Source: Acanthornis magna
Lineage: Eukaryota > Chordata > Aves > Passeriformes > Acanthizidae
NCBI GenBank assembly: GCA_036785705.1
Contig: JAWUZG010000016.1
Coordinates: 1,922,001 to 1,986,000 of the forward strand
DNA: 64,000 nucleotides
Direction of reading: 5' to 3'
Positions within the stretch are counted from its first letter, which is position 1. Every line of letters starts with the position of its first letter. Both the position numbers and the translations under genes were made by a program. The notes under the pieces were generated by a model. The model saw nothing but the letters and a program-made list of their open reading frames with translations, was not told where the DNA came from and ran no database searches. Shown here one piece after another: positions 35,751 to 50,600 of the stretch.

Positions 35751-38700
35751 CAACGTTAATATCTAATCAAGATATTAGGTCTTTGGACTGGAAAAATACC
35801 CAAGCATCATTCTACTTGAAATACTCAACTAAATGACTAATTTGTAATTTATTTTTTTTTTTTGACAGCTACATGTCAATTAATATACCTCAGAGGTAAG
35901 ATTCATTTTCTTACTGAATTGTTATCTAGAAGACAGGTATCTAGTCTCAACTAATTAGTTTTGTAATTAGTGGTTAATAATTATATAATAACAATCAGAG
36001 TTTCCTGAGAGGCATAGTGCACATCCAGCATTCACAGTAGTTGACCATGAGCTGAAAGAGTACTTAGGCTTTTGTTTGATTTTGGGGGGGTTTTTTAGTT
36101 CTTCTGTGCTTGATCTGCTGACAGAGAATACCCAGGTCAGAGTTCATGCTGTGCCATCAGTTCTCAGCCTGCAGCCCCATGGGCCACGGATTACAGTGAC
36201 AAGGGACACAAGGATGGGAAGCAGATGCTGTTAAACTTTTACACTGGGCTGCACAAGTTTAAATCCCCTTTTTTTGAGGGGTGGATGGGACCAAAACTTT
36301 TCTGTCCAGTGGAGGGCCCACTGAGATGGCAGTGGCATGGAGGTATTTCCATGGTAAAAGGTGGTGAATCCACTGGAATTGCATGTCTGTCATAGGTGCC
36401 AAGTCTCATAAAAAGTTGCTAAAACACCCGTGCAAATGCTAAGACAAATCCTGATGTAACATTAAGTGGTAGCAGAACTAGAAGGTAGATTACTCTACAA
36501 GAGATGCTGGCCACCCCTGTTGTTTTTCAGGCTTCAGATTTGCTTGCCTTTTTTTTTTTTTTTATAATTCTGCCAGAAACCTGAGGGCTGGGCTCCATGC
36601 AGCCCTGATCACCATTCTGAGAACAGGGAAATCCCATCTCAAAGCTGGCTGTGTTGGCTCAGGAGGCACTGGGAAGCTGTGTGACCAGTCGACCACAAAA
36701 TGATCCCATCTCAGCCTTGGAATCGTAGCTCTAGAAAAACCACCAATAACACAAAACATGCCACTCCAGACCTGGCAGGCCAAGAGCAGTAGTGAAGTGA
36801 CTCAGTAGGGAGAAATTTCCACAGTTACCCCTCCTTCACCTCTGGGGTGTGAGCTGGCAACAGATCTTGCACTTGGTGCTTGGGAGCAGAGTCTGGCACC
36901 AGGCTGTAGGCACTGGCAAGGGCAGGCTGAAAATAGCCTTAGGCAAAGTAAGAGAAGTGTTTTGGCATCAAGAGGGAAAATACCACTGAAGAAGGCAGGC
37001 AGGGTACCTGGCTGAGTGAAGTGCAACCATGCACCTCAGGTCTCAGAGTCTGCAGGCAAGATAAACCTGGAATGTTATTTTAAGGCTTTAGGAAATGAAC
37101 CGAAACTTATAAAACCCATCTTGATGTACAAGTAGGAAAAGGAAGCAAGTGCCAGGAGTTTGAGTTAATAAAGCACGTGCTGTGATCAGCCTCCGGGAGG
37201 ACATGAGTTTACTGTGACCCACATACCAGCTTATCAGCAGGAGGTGGAGGACAGAAACCTGCAGACTGATGAGGTCAAAACAGTCCACCTGGAGTGCTTG
37301 TGGCACAAGAGAAAAGTCTGGATGTGTGAAACGTCATAGATTTTTAATAGATCAGTAATATCTTAGATTTTTCTGACCAGTCTGTTGGCCAAGCTGCAAT
37401 AGCAAACCTACCTGTACTGAGGAGGTTTGGAGAAGACACTGCCCTCCACAGGAGTGTTTTCACCGAGGTCTACATCCCTGGTTCAATTCTGCTGACCCCA
37501 CCTGGATGATTTTTGGGGTTGTTTTATCCACCACCACCACCACAAAAAATAATGCTGTAGCCTGTGGCTTGTTTCCTCGGTTCTGCAGCCTGCTTAGCTC
37601 ATGCTTCATCGAGTCCCATGAACTCCAAAAATGCCTGGCTGCTGTGCCCTTGGGCACAGTGATCTCACCTTGCTGATGTTCTTCCTCCCTCCTCTGGGGA
37701 AATCAATTGCAAGGAGCACACTGGGAAGCAATGTTCTTGTTCTTCTATTCATAGCTGTCTTAATCACACTTTTTATTTTTCCCTATGTGGTGTTCATTAT
37801 GCTGCTTCACGAGTTTCTTAGCTCATCAATTCTGCTTTCTGTTCAAACTCAGTCAAAATGCCAACCTAAATAACTCAATGTACTGGCTGAGCTTAAGTTA
37901 CAATAACAATTATTAGAACAATATGACATCCATCACACCAAGTCCTTACGAACTGGGAGTGGGCAGGGAGACAGAAAGTTGCTTTGTTGCTCTAACATCT
38001 TGCTTGTTTAGCAAGGAACTTCTCAACCTTCTTGTATCTCAGAAATTCTCGGGATATTCTTTGCTATACCCAAGGGAGTAAGATCCTTCCTATGAACTGC
38101 AATAAAAGCAGAATTGCTAAATTCAAGTTCTTCACTACCTTTCTAAGGAGTGAGACCTACTGAAAAGTTCAGTGAGGGAGACAGAAATCATTCAAGTATC
38201 AATTAACACAACCTGGATTCTGAGCTGCTCAGTGTCCAACAGCATCACAGCCTTACACAGCATCATGGACAGCTTTAAATATGCAACCAGGAATTCTGGG
38301 GAAGTTCACAATTGCTTATTTTGTTGAGGGTTAGAAAGAACCATCCCTCTCTTCACAGGGGCCATTCAAGTATTGTACTTTGGAAACTAGCTGGGCTCTA
38401 GATTGCCTTGAGCTTTTAAAAATTGCTAAGGTTCTTGCTACAGCCCTTATTATTGGGTGTATCTAGTTGGAATTCAATCTTTTTATTTTTGTTCATTGGT
38501 ATTTTACTAACCACTGACACAATTCAGGGTTGCATACATTAAAGACCAGAGGCCTTGCTGGTGGGTCCCCATATTCTTCTGTTATTTAACACAGGAGCCT
38601 GGACCACATGGTCCAGATTCACATACACTGAGCCACCCTTGCTTGAATCACAAAAGTTCTTTCCTTGCATCAATTTTTCCTGACACTAAATGGTAGAAAA

Positions 38701-41700
38701 CCACCTAGCAGCCACCTTTGTAGTGTAGCCCCAAACTCCCCTCAGCCTCTAATATTCTTTGAATATCTAGGAGAGAACCAAACAAGTCAAAGGTCATTTT
38801 CCTGTAAATGCCTGCTAGAGCAAACAGCCTCTCCAGCCCAAAGGTTCCTTTTTATTCCAATCCCATAAACCACTAATCCACAAAAAGCTAAAATATACAA
38901 CATACCTCCTTTTAACCGCCAGCACTAGAGAGAACTGAAAACCATGTCCAATAGCTCAGAATACTTCACTATTCTAGCCAACTTTTCTATTATCACATTG
39001 ATCAAGCAGCAATACATATTCTGAGATTGCACAGACTATCCTTCTTGTGTTTAGAGATTATAAAGAACAAAATTATGTAACAAAAACATTTTATTGCAAA
39101 CCATAGATATTTAACTGCTTCTTAGAGCAGATAATGTGGCCCTAAATTATAATCTCCCTATGTTTCAGAAAAGTTTGCAGCAGCTTTTTTATTTACTTCA
39201 AACAAACACTGCTTCAGATTATATTAAAACTAGTTATTGAAATGATCCTGACCTGGGAAAACTTTTTGATAAAAGGGAGCCAGCTCAAGTGGACTGTACA
39301 TCAGTGCTTAGCATGAGATAAATACAGGAGCTGTGTGAAACCCTTCTAGAAGATCTAAATTAAACATAACTGGATTTATAGTTGTCAAGCAATCATGAGA
39401 CTATATTGTTACAGCAGAGAAATGGAGAAAAAAATTAAGAACTGTCTCAGTTCAAATAAATTGAAAGAGTAACTTGAAAACTGTCAGCAGTAAAATTAAG
39501 ACAAAAAATTGCATTTTAATATGGAAATAAAGATAATAATATCAGAGAATGCTTTCCCACATATATGCACAGAGGAAGTACACAAGCAATCCTCTCCATT
39601 CTGACTCCAGTCTGTGGTATGAAGGTTTACAACACTGTTACAAACACATCCATCTCTAGATGGATTGTTTAGCTGTCATTCCTGTCCTTCAGCTGAAAGC
39701 ATCGATTTGGGAAGTGTGAAATACTCCTTCCAGGAGCACTTACATATCCTCTGGAAGTTCCTAAATTATCATGGACTGTGCTTCCCTGTGTAGATTCCTC
39801 ATCCTGCAGCACAGACGTCCTATGGAGCAGCTCTACTAATGTGCTAGCTTCAGAAACTATTCTAATTTTAGGACTTGCCATCAGCAGCCATCACTTTGCG
39901 TTTTTCCCAGTGAATTTTGTACCTCCTTCTCCTTTACAAATGAAATTCAAGCAATAGCTGTTCCTTAGAGAACATGTGAAATAATCAGATTTAGTGTGCC
40001 TGTTCAGTTCCCATCTTACCTGGCAACTGGGCTGCTGTCAAGACCACATAAAACTAGCTCAAGACAGAGCTAACATCTTAAACTAGAGAAGAACTCCCTG
40101 CAGCTACATGCTGTGATCTCTTGAAATATGTGCTGTGGAAGATACTGTCTGTATCAAGAATTTTAATAAAATCTTATCTACTTTCCTGTCTTTTAAATGT
40201 GGCCTTTCTGTCCTTATTAAAGATAGACAAAAAAAACCCCAGATACACGTATGCATCCTCTGTGCTGTTCATTCCCTGATTATGCACTCTAGATTTTTGC
40301 TACTGGCAGACCAAAAAGAGAACAAAGAGCTTTGTAAATGTTGAAATACTGCCAACAGCTGTATCCTTCCTTTTTCAAACACACGTATCCAGGAAGAAAG
40401 GTACCCCTGGGTGGTTTATGCTCTGTTTAGGAAGAAAACAAAATGAGAAAAAATGAAATATTTAAAACCCCTCCATGGTTTTCCACACGCCATGCAGAAC
40501 AAATACAGGAGGGGAAAAGAAAACCATCACAGTGGTGTGCTTGTGGAGCACCTGGGGCTCATCACTCTGACTGGAACACAGAGGAGACAAGTTTCATGAG
40601 CATTACATGAAAAAGTCGTGAACTCATCTCATGATGAGTGAAGAAGTTTTAATTGCAGTTTTTCAGAGGAAAAAGCAGCCTCTGCACCTTTTGGAGCACA
40701 GGAGGAAATGAATGCCAGCAATTCAACTACACTCTTCACCTCTCTCCTTCCCCTGAACCAAGCAACAACCCCAATTCTGTCCTTCGCCAGGGCGGCTCAC
40801 TGTGAGGGAGGGAATTGCTGGGGCAAAGCAGTGAAGGCCATGACCCCTAGGAAGGCTCGTGGTGTGTGCAGCTCACTCCTGCCCAGCTCACCTCAGCCCA
40901 CTGCCCGCTCCCCAGCAGTGAGCATCAGCACCCAATCATCAGCTCTCTGCCCCTCTGCCCTGGGATCAAGAACAGCCACAAACTCATCCCTGTGCCAAGA
41001 AACATTGCCACGATTTCCCCCACCGCTCATGGGGATGGGAAGGGGGGATCTCTGGGAAGGTCCTGTCCTTGTCCTGCAGGATAGAAGAGCTCTCTCAGCA
41101 GAGAGCAACCACCTGTTTCCCCAAGGGATTGAAGTCATAGATTTGACAGATTAGACAGACACTCCTGGAGTTTGAGTGAAAGCTAAATATAAGAGCATCA
41201 GACAGGGATGACAAATACACCTACCCATGTAGCTGCACTCAGTGACTAAAAAAAGAGCAATCCATCTTCCTACAGATTCACCAGGTCAGCTCAGAGCTTG
41301 CCTCTTCCCTCAACACTCCTTCAGAGGATTAATATATACATCACACATACCGTCTTTGCCTCAGGTTTCTTTCATTTATTAACTTCTGTGGAGTTTCATC
41401 TGCTTTTCTCAAGGTTCTTTTACAGAAAGGGAACTCCAAACTATACACTGATGGTGGGTTTTTATTTTTTTTGTTCAGTTCTATCCCTTTCTATGAGGTA
41501 GACCAACCCTGCTCTGTTTTACTCTGGTCCTTGAAAAACACAATGACTTTCCAAGATCAGTGCAACTCCTGTCACAGTCTACACCTGTATCCTGGTTTAA
41601 ACCATGATTCTGTACTTTATTCTAAAACATGTGGCTGCCTTCTGACACTTTCACATAGACTGGCATTAAATTTAACCTGTTGGGACTGCACTCATTGTGC

Positions 41701-43880
41701 CCTACAAAGTCACCATCCCTTCATCACTCAAGTTCCATCTCCGGCCTTCCTTTTCCTGGTTAACTAAATTTTCTCTTTACACTGTAAACAAAAGCTCTTG
41801 TAAAAGCAATGGGCAAGCCTTCAGAATAGAGAGCTCAGGTGCCAACAGCTGCACAACTGTGCTAGGAAAGGTCAAAAGTTCTACAGGACACACTACTCAC
41901 CTGTACCTCCCAAAATCCTGTACAGCTAAGAAAGGACAGTCCTGTTTTCTCTGGAAATCGATCACTGTAGATTGACATCCACTCTCACCTTGAGTTCCCC
42001 ACTCACACTCCCTGCAGAGAGTGACACAGCTCCCTGTGCCAGCTCCCTGGCAGCCCTCCACAGCTGCCATGGTGCAAGCGGCCACAGGCTCACAGCAGGA
42101 CTCTGCTGGGCTCATTCAAACCACCCTAATCCCTACACACACACACCCTTTCTGACGAAGGAACTGTGAAACTCCCAGCTGTGTAACATCCTTTTCCCTT
42201 TCACTGTTCATCCCAACACTGTGATTCTCCTGAAAGAACAGAGCAAGTGCTCTATCAAGAATCAGTCAAGGAACCAGAGGTGACCTTCTTGTAAAAGGGT
42301 TTGTAAACAATATTCTCCACCCATATACCTGCCATAAGGAAACACCTGGGCAAGGATAAAAATAGACATTCTTTCAGTATAATTTCTGAGGTTCTGGAAT
42401 TCAGTAAGGCAGGGAGTTCAAATTCCTCAATTTTAACAGTTATTGAAAGATCTGCCTTCCGTAGAGTTCCAATTCATTTTTCTATTTCTTTATCTATCTT
42501 TGATTTCTATCAGAGCCCATGGCAGTAAATTCCAAAATTAGTTACATGAAATTGCAAAAAACTCTCCTTTTGATTTAAAACAGTCATTGTAGCTGTGGGG
42601 GGGATTATGAATAATAGTCAATCCATATTGTTTCAGATTCTAAAAGCACCTATCAGTACAGTTTGTCACTTCTGCATTATTATTAGAGGCGTTTAAGAGC
42701 ATTAATCTGACCATTTATAGAGCCAAGTATTTCTACCTTAAGCTCAATGAAGAAGTGCATAGATCACTAATAAATTATGGTAAGTGAAATCTCATTCTGC
42801 TCAATGCTGGTAAGCATCTAGAGATACAGCAACTCTTGACAAGTAGCCGTGGCCTTTCTTATGGAAGTAGCCCTCAAAAGCCACAAAGCTGAGTGGGATC
42901 AGGTCCACAGCCACACAGACACTACAATTTTACAATACTTCGTTCTCCAGTGTGACATACTATTAACCTTTGAGGGGGAAACCCTGAAGCTACTTACCTT
43001 AAACTTAAGTGACTTTGCAATGCTGTTGAAGCCTAAATCAAATAATGAAATACAACAGTTACTTTTTTAATGTTAGTACTGGGTATATTCATCTGCAAAT
43101 AAACAACATCTCCCAGCAAGGCTGACTTGAAGGATGCTGTGTTTCCTTCAGGGCTGTTCTGTCCTCTGTATCACAGCAGCTCCCACCTGGTGGCAGCACA
43201 GTCACACACACAGACTCACACATGGGAGAAACAAAGTTCAAAAACAAGTAAATTTTTAAAAACCCCAAAGAATTCAGTGTTGCATATGTGGAATGAGCTC
43301 CATTACTTTTCTCATGCCTTTTTGCATCGCCAAGTTTCCTTGTCCTACAGAAACTCCCATCGTTAATAGACAAAACAAGATTTGAAATCCTGCCTGTTCC
43401 ACTTGCCCCCAAAGGTGTTTAACAGGAACACTTAATTGGTGTACCACACCTGGCTAAGAAATACTCTTGTCTAACCCACTTGAGATGCAATTTTTCTCTT
43501 AGACCTCTCTCACTAACTATTCTAATTCCCAAGGATCAGTAAAATGAGTCTAAGAAAGTAATGCTCTAATAAACCACTGAAATTGCCTGTTACACAGTCA
43601 TCCCTCAATTTAATTATAGCTTAAAGTAATTTCTTACTTTAAGCATCCCTTATTTTCCAAAAAATCTGCCACTTCTTAATGGTGACCACTGATTCTCTGT
43701 CCTTTAGAGGATGACTGGATATTACATGACCCTCAAATCACTGCGTGAACAGTGAAAATAAATACTCTTCCATATAATGTTTTTGTATTAATGCATTTCA
43801 TTAATGCAATTACATACCATTAATAACTAATTGTTAGCTTTTTATTAAGCATGACTGCACAAAGGAAGAGACAAAAACAT

Positions 43881-44568
43881 TTTATTTAATTTCTGCATTT
43901 TATTCTGAAACTATTGACCTCATTTTTAAGACTAAAGTTCTCCCAGGTGAAAATAAGAGAAAGGAACAAAGTGCCATGAATCAGTAATATAAAAGCATTC
44001 TTCTGCCGCATACAAAAATTAACCATGTTATGTTTTGCTGTACAAAAAAAATAATGAAAATATTGTATCCAGTATACGAAGATATAGTTTGGATCACAAC
44101 GTAATTTAGATTATCAGTTTTCTCTGACTTCTAGATCTTGGTTAAGGAAAACCCCAAACCCCTTTGTTGCGTATTTTTTAAAAAATGAATAAAAAAGAAA
44201 ACACGAAAATGCAACTTGCAGTTAAAGATGAAAAAGTCATGCCCTTATGAGCTTTTAGACCGAAAATTAACAACTAACCCTAGATTTGCTTCATCTTTCA
44301 CATACCTTGTGATAAACCTGTTCAGAAGTATTATTAAAATGAAAATTGCATCCTGATTTACATCAGTTTCCTTTATGAATAAACTTGTCTACTCTAGGCC
44401 ACCAAACCTCAGCTTTTTCAGAAACACAGGAACACTTTCCAAACTTTCCAAACTGTATTTCAGTACACTTGTACTCATCTTAACAGTCTTGCAAAACATG
44501 CATACGAGACAGAAGTAATTTTTAGATCAGTTGTAATACCTCACCCTCTGAAAGACTTCTAGAAATAC
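43881..44568 (-). other. TDRD9: Putative TDRD9 3' UTR
   Basis: The segment follows the TAA at 44569-44571. AATAAA signals on the minus strand occur at 43899-43904 and 43881-43886, with another at 43841-43846. Which is used, and therefore where the transcript ends, cannot be decided from sequence. Confidence 0.4.
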
Positions 44569-44664
44569 TTAATCATTCAACAAAACAAGCTTGTGGAGCT
44601 GATAAACACAATTTCCTCTTTCATGCTGCTTTTCAGACTCGTCAATAATACGCTGAGGATCCAC
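44569..44664 (-). CDS. TDRD9: TDRD9 last coding exon with stop
   Basis: 96 bases, 31 codons and TAA (44571-44569): acceptor tttgactag. Encodes VDPQRIIDESEKQHERGNCV, YQLHKLVLLND. The short C-terminal tail has no known domain. Confidence 0.9.
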   Translation of the reverse strand: MDPQRIIDESEKQHERGNCVYQLHKLVLLND

Positions 44665-47600
44665 CTAGTCAAAAGAAGCAAGATGGAGGTCAGAATACAT
44701 TCTCAATGTTTTTGTATATAACATAATTAAGAAAAAGTCTTGAATAGTCTTGAGCTTTAAATCACACAGAAGTCCAGTTCCATGCCATGCATTGCAAGAG
44801 AAGAGCCAGTGCTACAAAATGCTTTATCTCATGGTTTGCCTGAGTCAGAACACTATTCCACAGCCAATTCCATAGTATTACAGGTAGTATTTTATTTTAT
44901 GATCTAAGAAAGATGTCCTGGGATTCTTCAGATGCAGTGAAAATCCTAATCCAAGGCCTACACATTAGCTTGTCAGAAAACCAGAACACCGACAGAAGTG
45001 AATAGATTATCTTCCTAAATCCAAGGATAACTGAACTTGAAATGTGAAAATAGAGACACTTTGGCCTAAGGCAATATATCACAACACACTCTAAAAAAAT
45101 GCCTTTTAGAAATAACTGCCCTTGGTGCTTGTTCTCTGTTGTCCCTCTTTTTAAGAAGGGGGACCCAAACCCATCCTTCATGGGCCTGAGGGTGGGAGAG
45201 GCACAGGGTGTGTGTAGTACTTTTACTCCTGCACTCACTAATTCCTCACCCCTTTTAATTAAGAAACTGTACTTGTTCTTCAGGAAATCCAGTGGCGTGC
45301 AGAGGCCCTTACAGAAAGAAAGCTAAAATTTCTAACAGAGTAAGAAGCTAGAAGAGTCTTCTCATGAAACCCTCCTGGGTCTTGAGAAAACTGCCCTCCT
45401 GTCTGATCCCACATTTGTTCTAAAACAAGCCACATTTCTGCCTGCCTAGAAAAGACACCTCAAAGCACAGCAACCTGAACCAAAACTAAAATGCACTGTA
45501 TTCAGCCAAATCCTATATAAGGAAAATATAGCTACAGCCACTTAACAGAGAGAATAGAAAATTTTAACTTCCAATCAATGTGAAGCTGCCTTTACAATCT
45601 CTCTCAACTTAAAACCCATGAAGAGTTCCGTTTGAAAACACTAAATATTTATACACACAAAATTAAAAAACAAACCACCCAATAACTAAACAGACTCTAC
45701 AAAAACAGGGTAGCAACAGACATTGGTGATTACATTGAGTTCTTATGCTTTAAATTTGACTTTACAGTGCTTTCAGTATTTTCAAATTCAATAACCAAAA
45801 AAGACATCCTTCCAAAGGAAATTCTCCCTTTCAACACTCTTCACTAATTGTACTGGGGTACTCAAACTCCTAAAGAAAACGAAGTTTAAAAAAATATCTT
45901 TATATCCTTACCTGATTCCATGCATATGGCTTCTCATACCACGTAGGATCAATTATATCTCGAGGCTTTGATTTGCAGATTAAACTGAAATGACATAAAT
46001 ATAGTCTTAAGAAATACACTTGTATTTGATTAATTATAAAGACAAAGGATTTTTTTTATACTAGATACAACCAGGTATTTACGAGGTGTCTGTGCTGAAG
46101 GGAATCTTAAATTTCCCCGTTAATCTAGTCCGATTTGTTCACTTCTCTGTACTTTGCCCCTTCCAGTGTACTAAGTCAAAATACAGATTTTCACAGGGAC
46201 GTTAAGTATATCAGAATGTATTTTCTTCTGAAGAAAATAATGAGGTTTTTATTTACAAAGCACTAGAATTTGCAACTGTAATTTATTCCTTACATTTTAT
46301 GTATGCTTACTCACTAGAATGTATAATACAGCTATTTTTAGGGTATTTTGTTTTGCATGACAACTCAATTACTATAGATTGTCTGTCTGCTCCAGTTATT
46401 TCCTCAAGCTGTGCAAAGTACAACAGTAGTAGACATTAATTAATTCTGTCTAGATGTGTTTTTCAAAAACTGATTTTAGTCTTAAGTAGTGGTGACATGT
46501 TGTAAATACAATTAGCTTTTGAAAAATGGAAAACAGATATGAAAGACTGTTCAGGCTAAATTTTTACCTATGTACTTGTATTAACAAATGTTTTTTCCTA
46601 AACACAGAAAGTACAATTGGAAAAAAAATATTCAAAACCAAGAAAGATTTTACAGAAGGGAAAAGAAGAGCTCGTTACTATAATCACTGTTTATTCCTTC
46701 AAGTAACAACATACAAAAGTAAAATAAAATTTTAAATAAAAATAGCTGTAGGATTGTTGGAAGACGACCAGTAAAAAAATTCCAGGAGAGAAAAGGCTAC
46801 CAGAGAAAGGTATAAAATCCTGAAGACAAAAAAGCCTGGAGGCTGATGAGAGTGACCGAGTCAGGCAGTCGGCGCTGACTGAGCTGGGAACATGTCAGTG
46901 CACAGGACCTCGGCCAAGGTCTGACCCTTCCCCTCCCAGCTGGCTGGAGATGTCTGAACAATCAGCCCAAAATAGGTGCCAAAACTGTAGCAAGTATTCA
47001 TATGTCTAAAGAAATAACAGTGACATTTTAGTGCCTTGAATTTAGCATGTAAGTGTTGATGTCCCAGCATGAGCTGTTACTGTCACAGTCACCTCCACAG
47101 AGAGGTTGTGGCTTTGCTGCTTTCTGCCTGTCCACAGTCCTTGACTTCTCTATTGCTTGTGCTCTTTTAATTTCATTTTTAGTGCCTCAAAAGGTAAGGC
47201 TGACTTGTTAATTGACTATGGAATGCACCCAAATTTTATTTGGAATTTTGGAAATAGGAAGTATGGGCGCTTGCTTTTAACTTAAGGAAATGTAATAGGG
47301 TTTTTTCCCACAGATAAGACAGCAGATACTTTCAAAACCAAGAAACACCTGAAAAATCAGCATAAACAGCTGCTCTGATAATCATTCTGATAACCCTGGG
47401 TTAAAAGGTTATCTGATCTTTATCAGCACAAGGAACTGCCTCACTCTGACAACATACAGTTACTCCAGGAAAGTGCTACTGGCAAAAAAAAGGTCATATT
47501 TCTTAGAGATGAGGCTGGTAAGAGTTATGTTATGGATTCTGGACCAGAGCTCTTTAACATAGTTTAGGAGAAAGCCAGGTCAGGATGAGAAAATTCTCCT

Positions 47601-50600
47601 GATGATACAGACAGCCCTAAAATGCACACTGGCTGTACAAACAAGGGAAGATTTTTCACATTATACTCAGCAGGGAAATTAGAAGGAGCTGTTATTACTG
47701 GGATAGTTCACTGCACTCCTTCTCCCAAAATGCAAGCTGAAAACATTCTCCAGGCTGGCTGCACTGAATCACAGTGTCTTTTCAGAACCACTGCTTCACT
47801 TACAAGGAGGAGGGAGGCTTGCTGGGAAGAAAGGCAAGTGGCCTTACTTCAGTTCCTAAATTAGCCTGGGACTTCCAATTCACTTGGCCAACACCTATTC
47901 TGCACAGGTCTGCTGAAGGAGGAAAGGCAGCACACATAATTCAAATTTAACGTACTGGAAGAAAGAATTATAAATCTTTCAGCACTCTTATGCCATAGGA
48001 CTCCATTAGCTTTGTTCTGGGTGCAAAAAACAAGGATACATAAGAACTGATATCCTGTAGAACAGGTTTTACAGTCTAGGTTTTATGACTCCTAAGTGAT
48101 TTGGCTTCCCTGAAAAACCAGTGCTCCCACAAGAAGTTTAAGGTTGTTTAGTATATTGCTTTATAAATAAACAAAGTAAATTAAATGCATCATTAAATGA
48201 GAGCATATATTATTCTTCCAAAGACTAATCTGAGCTATGCTTCAAGCAATCACTCATCTTATTTTTGCTGAGATTATGAAACAGAAGATCCTATTTCTAC
48301 AAAATTATTACCACAGAAGCTTCTGACGAATATTTTCCTGCAGCTGGGCCACTTGCTCTTTTCCAGAATACACTGCATGTTCACAGAGCAGCTTATTCAT
48401 GGCTGTCCTTAGACTGTTTATCTGCAAAACATCAGTGGCAAAATATAAAGCACTTCAAACCAGCACTAGGTCTGTATCATAATACACTGACATGAATGTG
48501 GTCGTGGCACCCACATCACTGAACTTCAACTGGAATATTATTTGCGTAAACAAAACCAGCTGAAGATTCAGGAACACTTCTTCCTGCAGTTGCACCTCTG
48601 GTAGTCAATGATGTTAACAGTTCAGTCACCTGATACCACAATCTTTAAGGTTACTCAGATGTGCCCTAAAACATACAGGCTACCATTTGCCTGGACTTTT
48701 TCCAACGCAGAATTCCTTCTGTGAAAGTTTTAAGATTTTTCTCTATCTGTCCGTAATTTTTCACACGTACAACAGCTTGGCATGACCATTCTGGCTAAGG
48801 CATCATGAATACAAGACATCACACCAAGTCAGTGCTTTCAGAAAATAACAGCTCACAGATGAGTGCACCAGCACGTCCACTGCATCCTTGGAAAACCTCT
48901 AGGAAGCACCCCAAGCACCTGCTTCGCACACAGACCTAAGCAGGGCACGTCCTTCACTGTCTCAGGCACGTCAAACACAGCCACTGTCCTGCACTGCAGA
49001 GTTTCTGTACACGCTTCACTCTGACAGACCTCACTCTGAGCTGCAAAAGGGAGTAATGAGCAATGCAGGGGCTTTATTGTTTGTTTGGCTGATCTGCTCT
49101 GAGAGACATAGCTCCATACAGATGACTTATCAGAGCTGTAAAATCAAACTGAAGCCTGGAAAGCAGCAGTGCTCTGCTTGTCAGTAAAAGCCATGACAAT
49201 CCTAAGAACAAAACTAGTAAGTATTGACATCTGGTTACTGCAAAATGGATGACTGTATTTTAAAACATATGTAAAGTTCTACAATATTTTGTTCAAAGTG
49301 TAGGGAGCGGGCAACTGCTTCTCCTGATAAGAACCCAAGATTATAAAGAGGGAGTACATTAAAAAACCCCAAAAAAACCACAGAAAAACCAAACCCCGCA
49401 GGTCTGAACAAGCTCTTCTATTAATGCTAACAGTTAACAAGCTTAGATGCACTGACTTATACTCAATTCCTACTGCAGTGAAAATTCTTACGCAAGTTTT
49501 ACCTCTGTTATGTCTTCCACTCCAAAATGCACATCAAATGTCAGCTCCATATTATTTGCTGGAAGCAGTGGAGCCCCAGAAGTTTGACTCCAACCCAAAC
49601 CACACAGAACACCAGTAAAATACTTCCCAGTTTTATCAACTCTACATGAGAAAGAAAGGAGAGAGTTTCACCAAGAGATGAAGAAACAAAACTCTTAGGA
49701 AGACAGACTTAAATGAATTTGTCTAAGCCATGAAAAGCAAGACACGTTTTTGAAAGAAGCTAAAACAATTGAGAGACATTCACACTCAGTCATAATGGTT
49801 TTTAAAATACAGTGATGAAACAAAACTAAAGTTCTGGTTATGAAAACATAAAAAACTTACCAAAAAATCATACATAAGCGAAATAAAGCAAGTTTCACTG
49901 CGTTGAAAGGACAGTCTACAAATACCAGAATCTGAACCAACACAACAGTACTGCAACTGCCAGAACTCAGTTTTTACAAAAATTATGGATGTTCCTCTCC
50001 TCATGTAGATTTAACATGCCCCACCTTCCCAGGCTTCCAGCACAACTGTCAGGAGCTGTAATGCCTTAGCACGTGGGGAGGTTCTGCAGCACCAATTCAT
50101 AAGTACATGAACAAGTTACTTTACCTACATACTACACTAAAACTCATTAAAAAATACCAGGAAGAGAATATATAAAATGCTGAAAACAAAGAAATACAAT
50201 CTGTCAAAAATTTGTGAGGATCCTAAAGAAAATAATAAAAGAACCACCATTTTAAAATGCACAAATACCTGAGTTCTATTGCAGGAGCAAACAGCATACT
50301 GAGGAGTGCAAGCAGGCCATGAATAGGAGGCATCAAAGATGTTTCCCCTAAAATCACAGACCCTGGCACCAAAAGAAAAAAAAAAATTCAGATAAATCTA
50401 AGGAGCATCTAATGCAAATGAAACCTCAGAAAGGAGTAACACAGAACTACAGTGACATATTTATTCAAAGAACTACTCATATAAAACCAGAAGTCTAGAG
50501 AAACAATCCAAACATTTTTATCAGGCATTACCAGCTGCATTTACTGATACATCAGTGGCAACCAACAACTGCTGAAAGGGATCTTCTGCACCATCATGGA

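Larger units (their letters stand above)
29651..43860. other. Intergenic region between TDRD9 and ASPG
   Basis: About 14 kb with no coding gene I can support. It contains three CR1 relics and an inverted repeat pair (listed separately). The rest, including 35751-43860, is AT-rich unique-looking DNA with short homopolymer runs (for example the T-runs near 35850 and 36550) and scattered random frames. The longest clean one is 148 codons, plus strand, 40708-41154, with no recognisable domain. Confidence 0.7.

Noticed and set aside
40708..41154. 148-codon plus-strand frame starting with ATG in the intergenic region
   Set aside because: Low-complexity Ser/Pro/Ala/Thr composition, no domain, no neighbouring exon or promoter evidence; plausible by chance in a locally GC-richer patch.
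42136..42150. Short (CA)n run
   Set aside because: Only a handful of units, too short to call as a microsatellite of note.
29651..43860. Possible additional gene such as RD3L between TDRD9 and ASPG
   Set aside because: I looked for a third conserved gene in the intergenic interval and found no exon with recognisable sequence and splice signals.
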